Below, one piece after another: positions 53,480 through 62,011 of a stretch of 64,000 nucleotides of DNA. Origin of the DNA: Fictibacillus phosphorivorans. Lineage in GTDB: Bacteria; Bacillota; Bacilli; Bacillales; Fictibacillaceae. The notes below the pieces were generated by a model that saw only the letters and a list, made by a program, of their open reading frames with translations, had not been told where the DNA came from and ran no database searches. Where the stretch lies: positions 496,001-560,000 of the forward strand of contig NZ_VDZU01000001.1 in the NCBI RefSeq assembly GCF_007673525.1, given 5' to 3'. The number at the start of each line of letters is the position of its first letter. Position 1 is the stretch's first letter. Both the position numbers and the translations under genes were made by a program.

Positions 53480-54514
53480 ATGACAACGACAACAAAAACG
53501 ACAACAACAGAAAAAGCGATTATTGCGATTCCAATGGGTGATCCAGCAGGTATAGGACCAGAGATTACGATGAAGTCTCTTGCCAAAAAAGAGATCTATG
53601 ATGTTTGTAAACCGCTCGTGATCGGAGATGCTGCGGTTCTAGAAAAAGCGATTGCGATTGTAGGTGCAGACCTCAGAATTAATGAAGTAACATCTCCTGC
53701 AGAAGGAAAGTACGAACTAGGAACGGTTGATGTGATTAACTTAAACAACATTGATATGAACAAGCTTCAGTATGGTGAAGTATCTGCTCAAGGCGGACAG
53801 GGAGCTTTTGAATATATCAAAAAAGCAGTAGAGCTTGCGACAGCAGGTGAGGTTAAAGCCCTGGCAACAACTCCGATCAATAAAGAATCGTTAAAAGCCG
53901 CGAATGTTCCTTATATCGGACATACGGAGATGCTTGAAGCACTTGCAGGTTCTGATGATCCTCTAACGATGTTCGAAGTAAGAGGAATGAGAATTTTCTT
54001 CTTAACACGCCACCTTTCATTAAAAGATGCGATTGCAGCTATGACGAAAGAACGTGTGCATGATTACTTAGTACGATGTGATCGAGCGCTCGCTCGTCTA
54101 GGCGTTGAAAACAGACGCTGGGCTGTTGCTGGTCTAAACCCGCATAGCGGAGAAGGCGGATTGTTTGGCTGGGAAGAAGTGGAACAAATCAAACCAGGTA
54201 TTGAGCTAGCTGTTGCAGACGGAATCAACGCAGTAGGTCCGGTTCCAGCAGACTCTGTATTCTTCCAAGCACTTAACGGAAAATATGATGCAGTGTTGTC
54301 TCTCTATCATGATCAAGGACATATCGCAGCTAAGATGACAGATTTTCATCGAACCATTTCTATCACTAACGGTCTTCCGTTCTTAAGAACTTCGGTAGAC
54401 CACGGAACAGCGTTTGATATCGCTGGTAAGAACATTGCAGAAAGCACGAGTATGGAAGAATGTATCAAACTGGCTGCTCAATATGCACCGAAGTTTACAG
54501 CAAATAGTCTTTAA
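53480..54514 (+). CDS. pdxA2: 4-phospho-threonate/erythronate dehydrogenase (PdxA2 type)
   Basis: A 344-residue NAD-dependent enzyme. The PdxA family marks are [20 protein letters not shown] (about residues 14-33), [20 protein letters not shown] (about 133-152, with the zinc His), [18 protein letters not shown] (about 216-233) and [12 protein letters not shown] (about 275-286). True PdxA acts in vitamin B6 synthesis, but the neighbours indicate the PdxA2 branch: oxidation of 4-phospho-threonate or -erythronate to dihydroxyacetone phosphate and CO2. An unusual Thr-rich N-terminus ([11 protein letters not shown]) precedes the fold. AAGGAGG precedes the ATG. Confidence 0.88.
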   Translation: MTTTTKTTTTEKAIIAIPMGDPAGIGPEITMKSLAKKEIYDVCKPLVIGDAAVLEKAIAIVGADLRINEVTSPAEGKYELGTVDVINLNNIDMNKLQYGEVSAQGGQGAFEYIKKAVELATAGEVKALATTPINKESLKAANVPYIGHTEMLEALAGSDDPLTMFEVRGMRIFFLTRHLSLKDAIAAMTKERVHDYLVRCDRALARLGVENRRWAVAGLNPHSGEGGLFGWEEVEQIKPGIELAVADGINAVGPVPADSVFFQALNGKYDAVLSLYHDQGHIAAKMTDFHRTISITNGLPFLRTSVDHGTAFDIAGKNIAESTSMEECIKLAAQYAPKFTANSL

Positions 54515-54567
54515 GATAGATGAAAGTGAAGGGTTCTCATGCCCTTCACTATTCTTTCAACAATAAA

Positions 54568-54581
54568 TAAAAGCGCTTACA
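54568..54581 (+). promoter_or_regulatory. Probable CcpA site (cre) before gntP-type permease
   Basis: TAAAAGCGCTTACA matches TGAAARCGYTTNCA at all but one position. It lies 19 nt before the permease ATG and after pdxA2, so CcpA could act as a roadblock or control a promoter for the permease. Confidence 0.65.
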
Positions 54582-54599
54582 TTAAAGGGGGTTAATGAA

Positions 54600-55973
54600 A
54601 TGGAAGTTTCAGGAGCACAAATGGTAGCTGGTTTAGTTCTTGGGGTTATTGCATTAATTTTTCTCGTTTTAAAAACAAAGATTCACGCTTTTCTAGCTCT
54701 TATTATCGCGGCTTCAATCGCCGGTCTTGTCGGCGGAATGGAACCGGGAAAAGTCGCTGATACCATCTCCGCTGGGTTCGGGAGCACGCTTGCCTCTATC
54801 GGTATCGTAATCGGACTCGGTGTGATGATCGGACGAATTCTTGAAGTTTCAGGAGCGGCTGAAACACTGGCGTATTCACTCATTAAAGCAGTCGGAAGGA
54901 AAAAGGAAGAGTGGGCGATGGCAATTGCGGGTTATGTGGTTTCCATTCCGATCTTTGTTGACTCAGCGTTTGTTATTTTAAATCCACTCGTAAAAGCTTT
55001 ATCTAAGAAAACGGGGAAGTCGGTCGTTTCGTTAGGTGTAGCTCTAGCAGTGGGTCTTGTAATCACGCACTCTTTAGTACCGCCAACGCCTGGTCCGTTA
55101 GGTGTAGCGGGAATTTTTGGAGTGGATATCGGACTTATGATCGGTCTTGGTCTTCTTTTTGCCATTCCAACTATGATTGCGGGGGTTCTATACGCCAAAT
55201 GGATTGGTAAAAGAATCTATCAAGTGCCGGATGATTCTGAACTAGGATTCACACGTCCTACTAAACAAGCAGCTTATCAAGAGTTTATTGAGCTCGCTAG
55301 TGCGCGAGAGGATGCTCTTCCTTCTTTAGGTCGCTCACTATTACCGATCGTCCTACCAATTCTATTAATCTTTTTAAACACGACGTTAACTGCACTCGAG
55401 CTTACATCTGGGTTTTACGGAATTTTAATTTTCTTAGGTAAACCGATTATTGCCGTAAGTATTGGACTCATTGTAGCGATCTACGCTCTAGCCGGTAACT
55501 TGAGTCGCTCTGAATCCCTTGACCGAATGGAAGAGGGAATTCAGACAGCAGGTATCATCCTATTAGTAACAGGTGCAGGTGGAGCGCTAGGAAATGTACT
55601 TCGTGAAAGTGGAGCGGGAAACTTTATCGCTGAAAAAATTGCAGACCTTCCACTACCGGCGATCTTGATTCCGTTCTTCGTTGCGACGATTGTTCGCCTC
55701 GTTCAAGGAAGTGGTACGGTAGCGATGATAACTGCCGCATCTATCTCAGCACCGATCCTTTCTCAGCTAGATGTAAACATGGCACTTGCCGCTCAAGCTG
55801 CCGCGATGGGCTCGATGATCTTCTCGTACTTTAACGACAGCTTGTTCTGGGTTGTTAACCGAATGTTAGGCATTAAAGAGGTGAAAGAGCAGATTATGGT
55901 CTGGTCAGTACCGACAACAATCTGTTGGTTCGTAGGATTAGTATCACTTTTAGTTGCGAATATGTTCTTTTAA
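54600..55973 (+). CDS. GntP-family permease, likely for threonate/erythronate
   Basis: A 457-residue membrane protein with 12 or more spans. It carries GntP features: LVLGVIALIFLVLKTKIHAF at the start, LGVMIGRILEVSGAAETLAY (about 64-84), HSLVPPTPGPLGVAGIFGVD (about 155-174) and RLVQGSGTVAMITAA (about 365-380). The family imports gluconate and related sugar acids with protons. Its place after the kinase and dehydrogenase makes the four-carbon acid the likely substrate. A probable cre lies upstream and a terminator downstream. Confidence 0.9.
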   Translation: MEVSGAQMVAGLVLGVIALIFLVLKTKIHAFLALIIAASIAGLVGGMEPGKVADTISAGFGSTLASIGIVIGLGVMIGRILEVSGAAETLAYSLIKAVGRKKEEWAMAIAGYVVSIPIFVDSAFVILNPLVKALSKKTGKSVVSLGVALAVGLVITHSLVPPTPGPLGVAGIFGVDIGLMIGLGLLFAIPTMIAGVLYAKWIGKRIYQVPDDSELGFTRPTKQAAYQEFIELASAREDALPSLGRSLLPIVLPILLIFLNTTLTALELTSGFYGILIFLGKPIIAVSIGLIVAIYALAGNLSRSESLDRMEEGIQTAGIILLVTGAGGALGNVLRESGAGNFIAEKIADLPLPAILIPFFVATIVRLVQGSGTVAMITAASISAPILSQLDVNMALAAQAAAMGSMIFSYFNDSLFWVVNRMLGIKEVKEQIMVWSVPTTICWFVGLVSLLVANMFF

Positions 55974-55985
55974 ACAGATGTTTAA
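55970..55985. promoter_or_regulatory. Palindrome TTAAACA-N2-TGTTTAA, copy 3
   Basis: Same 7-nt arms as at 25270 and 44244 but with GA at the centre; it overlaps the permease stop codon. Here it has no gene start after it, so it may be chance or a decoy of the same binding sequence. Confidence 0.35.
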
Positions 55986-55990
55986 TAAAG

Positions 55991-56027
55991 AGTCTCACCA
56001 TGTTGATATCATGGTGAGGCTTTTTTG
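55991..56027 (+). terminator. Terminator of the acid sugar operon
   Basis: GTCTCACCATG pairs with CATGGTGAGGC, then a T-run. Confidence 0.85.
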
Positions 56028-56040
56028 TTTGAGGAGGGGA

Positions 56041-56192
56041 GGTTTTACGGTACGTGTTTTTATAATTTGTTACGCGTTCACCGATAAAGTGCTTCTTTTC
56101 ACCTGTAAACGTGATCTATCCACCGCTAAACGCTCACTTTACACCTATAAATGAACGGCGACCACCGGAAAACAACTCACGACCACCGCTAA
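56041..56192 (-). repeat. 21-nt periodic array on the minus strand, core GGTGA/GGTGG, with conserved tail (6 units)
   Basis: CACC (minus GGTG) starts at 56079, 56100, 56121, 56142, 56163 and 56184, exact 21-nt steps. The minus-strand tail at 56080-56043 has ACGCGT and ACACGT arms and ACACGTACCGTAAAA, with one extra base in the loop. It is the only tailed array in reverse, in the gap between two convergent genes. Frames aligned with the repeat hit TGA and TAG. Confidence 0.92.
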
Positions 56193-56218
56193 CCCATCCA
56201 ATTCGAGCTATATGCACC

Positions 56219-56250
56219 AAAAAAAGAACCTACAACACGTAGATTCTTCA
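56219..56250 (-). terminator. Terminator of the PAS kinase
   Basis: On the minus strand GAATCTACG/TGTAGGTTC arms are followed by seven T. Confidence 0.7.
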
Positions 56251-56260
56251 CTATCCAGCC

Positions 56261-57799
56261 CTATTTAGGTAAAGGATCAGCAGTTGATGCGGCATGTACG
56301 GGCAATGTGATCTGAAAGGAGGTGCCTTCGTTCAGTTTGCTGTCAACTAAGATCGCTCCTCCGTGGTTTTGAATGATTTTAAAGCAAATCATGAGGCCAA
56401 GGCCCGTTCCGTTAAACTTCGTCGTGTAGAACGGTTCGCCGATTCTTTTTTGTTGCTCTTCTGTCATGCCGACTCCATTATCTTTTACGGAGATAACAAC
56501 GTGTCCATCTCGGGAAGTGGCACGAAGTGAGATCTCACCACCGTCAGGCAGGGCTTCCATCGCGTTCTTAATCATGTTGATGATCACTTGTGTCAGCTGG
56601 TTCTTCTCACCATAAACAAGTGGCATGTTCGATTTCTCGAAAGAAATGATCACGTTGCGCAAATTTGCTTCAGGCTGCATCAGATCGATGACGTTCTGAA
56701 TGCTTTCTACGATATTGAACCAGCTGAAATAGACAGCGTGGGGCTTCGCGAGGACCATCAGTTCACTTACGATAAAATTGATGCGATTGATCTCTGTTAG
56801 AATGATGTCTTTAAAAAATGTGTTCTTCTCCTGATCAGATTCGTTAATGAGCTGAACAAGCCCTGCGATGGAGGTGAGTGGGTTGCGAATCTCATGAGCG
56901 ATTCCCGCGGCCAAATCACCGATCAGGGAAACCTTTTCAGACTTCAACAAAATCTCCTCTGTTTTCTTTTTCTCCGTCACATCGTATTGGATCGATATGT
57001 GCTGATAGGCAACACCTTCTCGGTCTAGAAAAGGAACGATCGTCGTATCCACCCAATAGAGTGTGCCGTCTTTCGCTTTGTTGCAGATCTCACCGTTCCA
57101 TACGCGTCCTGCTTTAATTTCTTGTTGAATATGATGAACGAAGCTCTCTGTATGAACGCCTGAATAGAAAATCTTGCCGTGATCCTGACCGATTAATTCT
57201 TCGCGGGTATATTGCGTCAATTCGCAAAAATGGTCGTTCACTTGAATGATGCGGTCGTTTTTGTCTGTGACGGAGAAGATCGTTCCTTCAAATAGAGCGG
57301 TTCGAATGTTATTTAACTCTAGAATGGAGATATCCAGATTTCGATTCGTATGTTGAAGTGCTTTTTTCGTATTATGCATGAACGTCGTATAATGTGTAAC
57401 GATTGAACGAGCTGCTGTATCAATCAACAAGTTCAGACGATTTGCCGCAAAGATGGCGCGATCAGCATTCAACTCATGAGTTTCAAACTCTTTTTCTAAA
57501 AGCTCTGAGACGATAACGCGGGATTCGAAGATAAAATGTAGAGCGTAATCGAGCGGGATCTCCATTTCAGATGAGCGCTGCCCAAATGCATCAGCCCATT
57601 TCTTAATCTTTTCTTCAGCGGTTTGAACATTTTCTGATAAGCCTTCACCTAAGTATTGAAAAAGAATGTCCATCCAGTGAGAGACTTTGGTTTTGTAGAT
57701 CGAAAAGTCAGTCTCTAAGTTCTTGATCGGCTTTAGTTTGCATACAAGTTGTTTGCTGTTTTCTTTTATCTTCGTTCCTATATCCCTACAACTTTCCAT
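56261..57799 (-). CDS. PAS histidine kinase with RsbR-N-like helical domain
   Basis: A 512-residue soluble kinase. Residues 1-165 are helical and resemble the stand-alone protein at 58177 (both have a charged helical start, a 'Y-A-L/LDYAL' middle and an 'E-I/V-L' helix), a layout like RsbRD-type N-terminal domains; this likeness is by eye. A PAS/PAC domain follows (FEGTIFSVTDKNDRIIQVND, about 170-285). HisKA has GIAHEIRNPLTSIAGL (phospho-acceptor His near 305), and the ATPase has NGVGMTEEQQ and GTGLGLMICF. It resembles soluble sporulation or stress kinases. Ligand unknown. The ATG has AGGAGG before it. Confidence 0.85.
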   Translation of the reverse strand: MESCRDIGTKIKENSKQLVCKLKPIKNLETDFSIYKTKVSHWMDILFQYLGEGLSENVQTAEEKIKKWADAFGQRSSEMEIPLDYALHFIFESRVIVSELLEKEFETHELNADRAIFAANRLNLLIDTAARSIVTHYTTFMHNTKKALQHTNRNLDISILELNNIRTALFEGTIFSVTDKNDRIIQVNDHFCELTQYTREELIGQDHGKIFYSGVHTESFVHHIQQEIKAGRVWNGEICNKAKDGTLYWVDTTIVPFLDREGVAYQHISIQYDVTEKKKTEEILLKSEKVSLIGDLAAGIAHEIRNPLTSIAGLVQLINESDQEKNTFFKDIILTEINRINFIVSELMVLAKPHAVYFSWFNIVESIQNVIDLMQPEANLRNVIISFEKSNMPLVYGEKNQLTQVIINMIKNAMEALPDGGEISLRATSRDGHVVISVKDNGVGMTEEQQKRIGEPFYTTKFNGTGLGLMICFKIIQNHGGAILVDSKLNEGTSFQITLPVHAASTADPLPK

Positions 57800-57924
57800 G
57801 GGGTCTGCCTCCTGTAACGGTTTCCGAATGCATCTAATGAAACCTTCGACATTTCGACAAACATCCCTTCTATTGGAAGAAAAGGAATGATGAAACTTTT
57901 TTTGTGTAATTCTTTAGGAGAGTA

Positions 57925-58068
57925 TTGTGGGAGTTGATTTCCGTTCCAGGATACTCGCTTTCCGGGGGGAGTGCGGTGAGCCACCTCGGCACTCTGTGCC
58001 CTTAGGTGTCTCACCTGACACTCTAATCCCCCAGGAGTCTCGCACCTTGCACTCCAATCAACTTTTCA
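57925..58068. repeat. Bacillaceae palindromic intergenic repeat
   Basis: About 140 bp with inverted ends (AGTTGATTTCCGTTCC at the left; reverse of GCACTCCAATCAACT at the right) and inner palindromes (GTGCGGTGAGCC, GGTGTCTCACC). From memory the same text, with more GC-rich centre, is found many times in Bacillus, Oceanobacillus and Geobacillus. It lies in the 380-nt gap upstream of the kinase, and frames through it are not genes. A degenerate copy is at 14832. Confidence 0.7.
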
Positions 58069-58133
58069 ATGAAGTCAATGATGTCTAAAAGCGACAATAA
58101 TTATAGAAGAAATTAAAATTAGGGAAAGTAAAC

Positions 58134-58165
58134 AAAAAAAACACTCGATCTAATGATCAAGTGTC
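58134..58165 (-). terminator. Terminator of the stand-alone helical domain gene
   Basis: Minus-strand ACACTTGATC/GATCGAGTGT arms then eight T. Confidence 0.8.
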
Positions 58166-58176
58166 GCTGCAGCTTA

Positions 58177-58629
58177 TTACATCGCTTCTAAGATACTCTC
58201 CATATAGGTTTCGGTAAATACCTGAAAGCATAGATCGAGCATCTGATTTATCTCTTGAATGATAAATATCACTTCTTTTACGCTTGTTTCTTCTTGTTCT
58301 GCTAGACGTTCAATCACTTGAAGAATCTCACTGCGAATAAATTGCGTTGATTGCATCGCCACATCCAATGATTGACCGTATTCGAGCGCATAGCGAGCGG
58401 TTTGAACAGACCATAACTTCAGTCCATCTTCTCTTGCGGACGGTGACAGCACGAGGGAGCTGCCTAAGAGTTGGACTAATTTCATAATATAATCGGTCGA
58501 TGACTGGCGATCAAACAGCTGTTTATCTTTTATCGGGTATTTCTTAAACCGTAGTGTGAGTATCTGCTCAGCCAACGTAGGTGCCTCATCTATGAGTGCT
58601 TTGGCTAACGTGTGTTGGATCTGATTCAA
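58177..58629 (-). CDS. Stand-alone helical domain (RsbRD-N-like)
   Basis: A 150-residue all-helical soluble protein (LAKALIDEAPTLAEQILTLR, YIMKLVQLLGSSLVLSPSAR, ARYALEYGQSLDVAMQSTQF, ETSVKEVIFIIQEINQMLDL). It looks like the non-haem globin-like N-terminal domain of RsbR/RsbRD stress-sensor paralogues, without the STAS domain. The kinase downstream has what looks like the same domain at its N-terminus. The start is TTG, 8 nt after AGGAGG. It may dimerise with the kinase or sense the same signal; this is inference. Confidence 0.55.
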   Translation of the reverse strand: MNQIQHTLAKALIDEAPTLAEQILTLRFKKYPIKDKQLFDRQSSTDYIMKLVQLLGSSLVLSPSAREDGLKLWSVQTARYALEYGQSLDVAMQSTQFIRSEILQVIERLAEQEETSVKEVIFIIQEINQMLDLCFQVFTETYMESILEAM

Positions 58630-58769
58630 GATGGTAACCTCCTAATTTAAAAGATATATGTATTGAAATGTTAAAAATATAAAGCTTTACCTTTAGTATT
58701 ACTTAATCTAATAGGCTTGTCACGAACAATCGAGCTATTTTAGACCAAATTTACAAAGGACAGCTATAA

Positions 58770-60173
58770 TCAGCTGCCCTCTGTTTCTGGTTGTTTTTCT
58801 TTTATAAAGAATGAGATCACAAGGCCGATCAAGGATAATACGGATACGACGATAAACGCCATATTTGCGCCATACATATCAGGGTGTGTGATTTCAGGAC
58901 GCGCTCCCGCCGTTTCAGCGGTAGTTGTCATGACTGTGACTAAAATGGCAGTACCGACTGATGCTGCGATCATTTTCATCGTATTGTCCATCGCTGCGCC
59001 GTGTGGAATCAAACGCTTCGGAAGTCGGTTGAGTCCAGCGGTTGCAACAGGCATCATGACCATCGCAAGGCCAAACATCCTGACACCATACATCACGGTT
59101 AAAAATGTAAACGATGTGGTTGGACTTAAAGTAGCAAACGCAAAAGATGATCCAGTGATGATCGTTAACCCGATGATTGCAAGCCAGCGCGCACCGAACT
59201 TATCAAAAAGTCTCCCAGTGATCGGTGATAACAGCCCTGTGATAAGCGCACCTGGTAAGAGTGCAAGACCTGCTTCAAACGCCGTAAAGTCTCTCATGTT
59301 CTGCATGAATAGCGGTATGATTGTCTCCGCGCCGATCAGCCCTAAGAATGTGATCATTCCAATGATGATCGTAAGCGGGAAGATAGAGTTTGCGAACACC
59401 CTGAACTCGAGCATCGGATGTGCTAAACGCAGTTGTCGTGTGATGAATAAAATAAGAGCAACGACACCGATCGCTAGCCAAATCAGCGTGCTTGGCGCAG
59501 TCCATCCGAGATTTCCTGCACATGTGAATCCGTATAGCAATCCTCCAAAACCGAACGATGACAGAATGATCGATGTTACATCTACTTTTGTTTTTGATGT
59601 TTCCGTAACATTTTTCAAAGCAAAAAAGGCCACGATAATATCAATGATGGCAATCGGCAAGATGATGAAAAAGAGTACCCGCCAAGAGTAATGTGATGTT
59701 ACCCAGCCTGAAAGAGCAGGGCCGATTGCTGGTGCGAATGAGATCACAAGCCCGACTAACCCCATTGCTGATCCTCGTTTGTTCACGGGGAAAATCATTA
59801 AAAATACGGTCTGCATCAGAGGCAGCATAACCCCAGCTCCACTTGATTGGATGACTCTGCCGAGTAAGAGGGTCTCAAAGTTTGGCGCTAGTCCTGCAAC
59901 GAGTGTTCCAACAGCGAAAACGCTCATCGCTGAAATGAAAAGCTGCCGAGTCGTGAAGCGTTCGAGCAAAAACGCACTGACCGGAATCATGATCCCGTTT
60001 ACGAGCATGAATACGGTTGTCAGCCATTGAGCGCTGTTCGCCGTGATGTTCATCTCTTTCATGATCGGCGGTATCGCGGTGATCATAAGTGTTTGGTTTA
60101 ATATCGCAATAAACGTTCCAGCGAGCAACAAGGCCACGATCGTCGATTGTTTAACATTTTGTGTAGTTTCCAT
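58770..60173 (-). CDS. DHA2-family multidrug efflux MFS transporter (14 spans)
   Basis: A 467-residue inner-membrane exporter of the EmrB/QacA group. It opens IVALLLAGTFIAILNQTLMI and has WLTTVFMLVNGIMIPVSAFL; motif C-like GPALSGWVTSHYSWR lies near residue 155. Fourteen hydrophobic spans. It exports drugs or lipids with protons; relatives include LmrB and MdtR. No TetR or MarR regulator is beside it, and the Shine-Dalgarno is weak. The helical-domain gene lies downstream on the same strand. Confidence 0.9.
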   Translation of the reverse strand: METTQNVKQSTIVALLLAGTFIAILNQTLMITAIPPIMKEMNITANSAQWLTTVFMLVNGIMIPVSAFLLERFTTRQLFISAMSVFAVGTLVAGLAPNFETLLLGRVIQSSGAGVMLPLMQTVFLMIFPVNKRGSAMGLVGLVISFAPAIGPALSGWVTSHYSWRVLFFIILPIAIIDIIVAFFALKNVTETSKTKVDVTSIILSSFGFGGLLYGFTCAGNLGWTAPSTLIWLAIGVVALILFITRQLRLAHPMLEFRVFANSIFPLTIIIGMITFLGLIGAETIIPLFMQNMRDFTAFEAGLALLPGALITGLLSPITGRLFDKFGARWLAIIGLTIITGSSFAFATLSPTTSFTFLTVMYGVRMFGLAMVMMPVATAGLNRLPKRLIPHGAAMDNTMKMIAASVGTAILVTVMTTTAETAGARPEITHPDMYGANMAFIVVSVLSLIGLVISFFIKEKQPETEGS

Positions 60174-60308
60174 AGCCGTTCAATCCCATCTAACATTTTA
60201 TGATGTGTACAGCTTACAGGATTTTTAACGGAAATGACATTAAGATGCTTTTTAAAAATGAGCATCTCTTCACTCACAACATACACTAATCAAAAAGCGG
60301 GTGAGGGT

Positions 60309-60500
60309 ATGGGTGAGGAACAGTTAGCTGAGCTGGACGAAGTCTTGCTGCTCGTTGATATCATCGCAATCCTTTTAGTAGAAGAACGCCCTATATTAGG
60401 TCTCGTTTTTATCGGACTTCTGAAGGTAGTCACAAAAGACCGGAGTATCAGAATCGCATTTATTCTATTGATCATCGTATTGAATGTGAACCGAAGATAA
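60309..60500 (+). CDS. Small membrane protein
   Basis: About 63 residues starting MGEEQLAELDEVLLLVDIIA, with two hydrophobic segments (VLLLVDIIAILLVEERPILG and IAFILLIIVLNV). The start ATG at 60309 has GGTGAGGG close before it. Earlier in-frame starts lack a Shine-Dalgarno. A frame on the opposite strand covers the same bases but has no convincing start. Function unknown. Confidence 0.4.
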   Translation: MGEEQLAELDEVLLLVDIIAILLVEERPILGLVFIGLLKVVTKDRSIRIAFILLIIVLNVNRR

Positions 60501-60626
60501 AAAACACTCATTTATACCTGGGTAGTAGGATGGCTGTTTTCGACGGGGAGATACAGGATTAAACAATTCATACTATTCAAATGATTTCGTCGTTATTCTA
60601 CAATAAAGAACAAAAGGAGTGGTTTC

Positions 60627-61919
60627 GTGAAGATATCATTTGGAAAAAGTATTGGAATGACGTGCGCTTTGTTGCTCGGAGTCGTTATTTTTGAAAATGG
60701 TGAAACAGCAGAAGCAAAGAATAAGACAAGCTGTTTTGATTCAAATGTAGCGTTAACAGCAGAAGAACAAAGAATTGAGGATGGCCGACCGATTCCGCAA
60801 CAGTTATTGAAGGAAAGTGAATTCACCTCATACGTGGATCATTTTAAAAAAGATCTATGTTCAGCAAGAACTCCAGAGAAAGCTGAAAAAGTGATACAGA
60901 AGCATGGAACGGCACTATGGAAAACAGCTGTTGACCGTGCTCAAGGTAAGAGACCGGATTTAGGTGAGCTTGATTCCTACGATGACCGCCCTCTATACTG
61001 GGCAAGATTACATATGACGAGTGCTCTCAGACAATGGGATCCGGCGTTTAACGTCACGAAAGAACAACGCGGGAAGTTAATAAAATCATTAGAATATACA
61101 TCAAGAGGCATTACGACAATCGACTTTCCAAAAAGCAAGAAAGTGAAGAGGATCCTTGTGAGTGGATTCGATCCGTACCGCCTTGAACAAGAATTTAGAC
61201 GAACCAACCCTTCAGGTGCAAGCGGTCTGCAGCTCGACGGACGATGGGTGTGGACAGGTGATGGATTAGCCGTCATTCAAGCGGCGAATTTCCCTGTTCG
61301 ATGGGATGACTTTGAAGAAGGAATCGTTGAGAATACGTTTGGCCCATTTTTGAAGCAAGGCTCGAAACAAGTGGACTTAATCATGACCATCAGTCAAGGT
61401 GGACCGCGTAAGATGGCGATCGAAGGATATGCCGGACGCTATCATACGGGAGCTGACAACAAGCTCGAAGAACGAGCAGAGGTCACACCACCTGTAGCTC
61501 ATTGGCCGATGCCAAAGCCGCTTCCGGAGTTTATTGAAACCACCCTTCCGTATGAAGAAATGATTGCGGCTGAAACGGGACCGTGGCCGGTTTTCCGAAA
61601 TGATAAAGTTTGTGAATGGCTGCCGCCAAATTTTGAAGACCCAGCAGTTTGTAATGAGGATGGACCAACACCGGGCTCTAAAGCAAAAGAAGGTGGAGGC
61701 GGAAGCTATCTGTCTAACGAAAGCATGTACCGCTCGAATCGCGTTCGCTTAGGTTTAGGTGCGACCGACATTCCAGGCGGACATCTGCATATTGCAGCAC
61801 AAGAATTTTACCCAGAAGACAAATCTGTATATATCACAGAGGAGTTCAAGGAGTTTCGCCGAAATACAGTGGATCAAACAGTCGATCTTGTGGAAGCTGC
61901 TGCTCGAGCGGTGAAATAA
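60627..61919 (+). CDS. Secreted pyroglutamyl-peptidase-like protein with catalytic Cys replaced by Ser
   Basis: A 430-residue protein with a signal peptide (about residues 1-32, ending AEA). An N-terminal region of about 130 residues is followed by a C15-type peptidase domain: RILVSGFDPYRLEQ (standard LVTGFDPF), MTISQGGPRKMAIEGYAGR (standard GQAGGR-x-x-I-x-x-E-x-x-A; the Glu is kept), SYLSNESMYRS (standard T-F/Y-V/L-C-N-x-x-x-Y; Cys is Ser here), and GHLHIAAQ (the His is kept). Two further Cys lie between. So either a serine acts as nucleophile or the protein is a non-peptidase binder. GTG start behind AAAGGAGT. Confidence 0.75.
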   Translation: MKISFGKSIGMTCALLLGVVIFENGETAEAKNKTSCFDSNVALTAEEQRIEDGRPIPQQLLKESEFTSYVDHFKKDLCSARTPEKAEKVIQKHGTALWKTAVDRAQGKRPDLGELDSYDDRPLYWARLHMTSALRQWDPAFNVTKEQRGKLIKSLEYTSRGITTIDFPKSKKVKRILVSGFDPYRLEQEFRRTNPSGASGLQLDGRWVWTGDGLAVIQAANFPVRWDDFEEGIVENTFGPFLKQGSKQVDLIMTISQGGPRKMAIEGYAGRYHTGADNKLEERAEVTPPVAHWPMPKPLPEFIETTLPYEEMIAAETGPWPVFRNDKVCEWLPPNFEDPAVCNEDGPTPGSKAKEGGGGSYLSNESMYRSNRVRLGLGATDIPGGHLHIAAQEFYPEDKSVYITEEFKEFRRNTVDQTVDLVEAAARAVK

Positions 61920-61934
61920 AATAGGTAGAGGAAG

Positions 61935-61965
61935 ATGTCTCTCATGTTGATGAGGGGCATTTTTC
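61935..61965 (+). terminator. Terminator of the C15-like gene
   Basis: ATGTCTCTCAT pairs with ATGAGGGGCAT, then five T. Confidence 0.7.
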
Positions 61966-62011
61966 GTGTGTGATTGATGGGACTTTGAGGGTCAGGAATG
62001 ATGACAGGTAT

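Noticed and set aside
55954..56154. 66-codon plus-strand open frame after the permease
   Set aside because: It runs through the permease stop region, the terminator and the reversed array, with no start signal.
57778..58014. 78-codon minus-strand open frame upstream of the PAS kinase
   Set aside because: Most of it is the Bacillaceae palindromic repeat and the kinase leader; no Shine-Dalgarno supports it.
58888..59691. 267-codon plus-strand open frame opposite the DHA2 exporter
   Set aside because: It is a mirror frame of the exporter; the minus strand has the complete 14-span transporter with family motifs.
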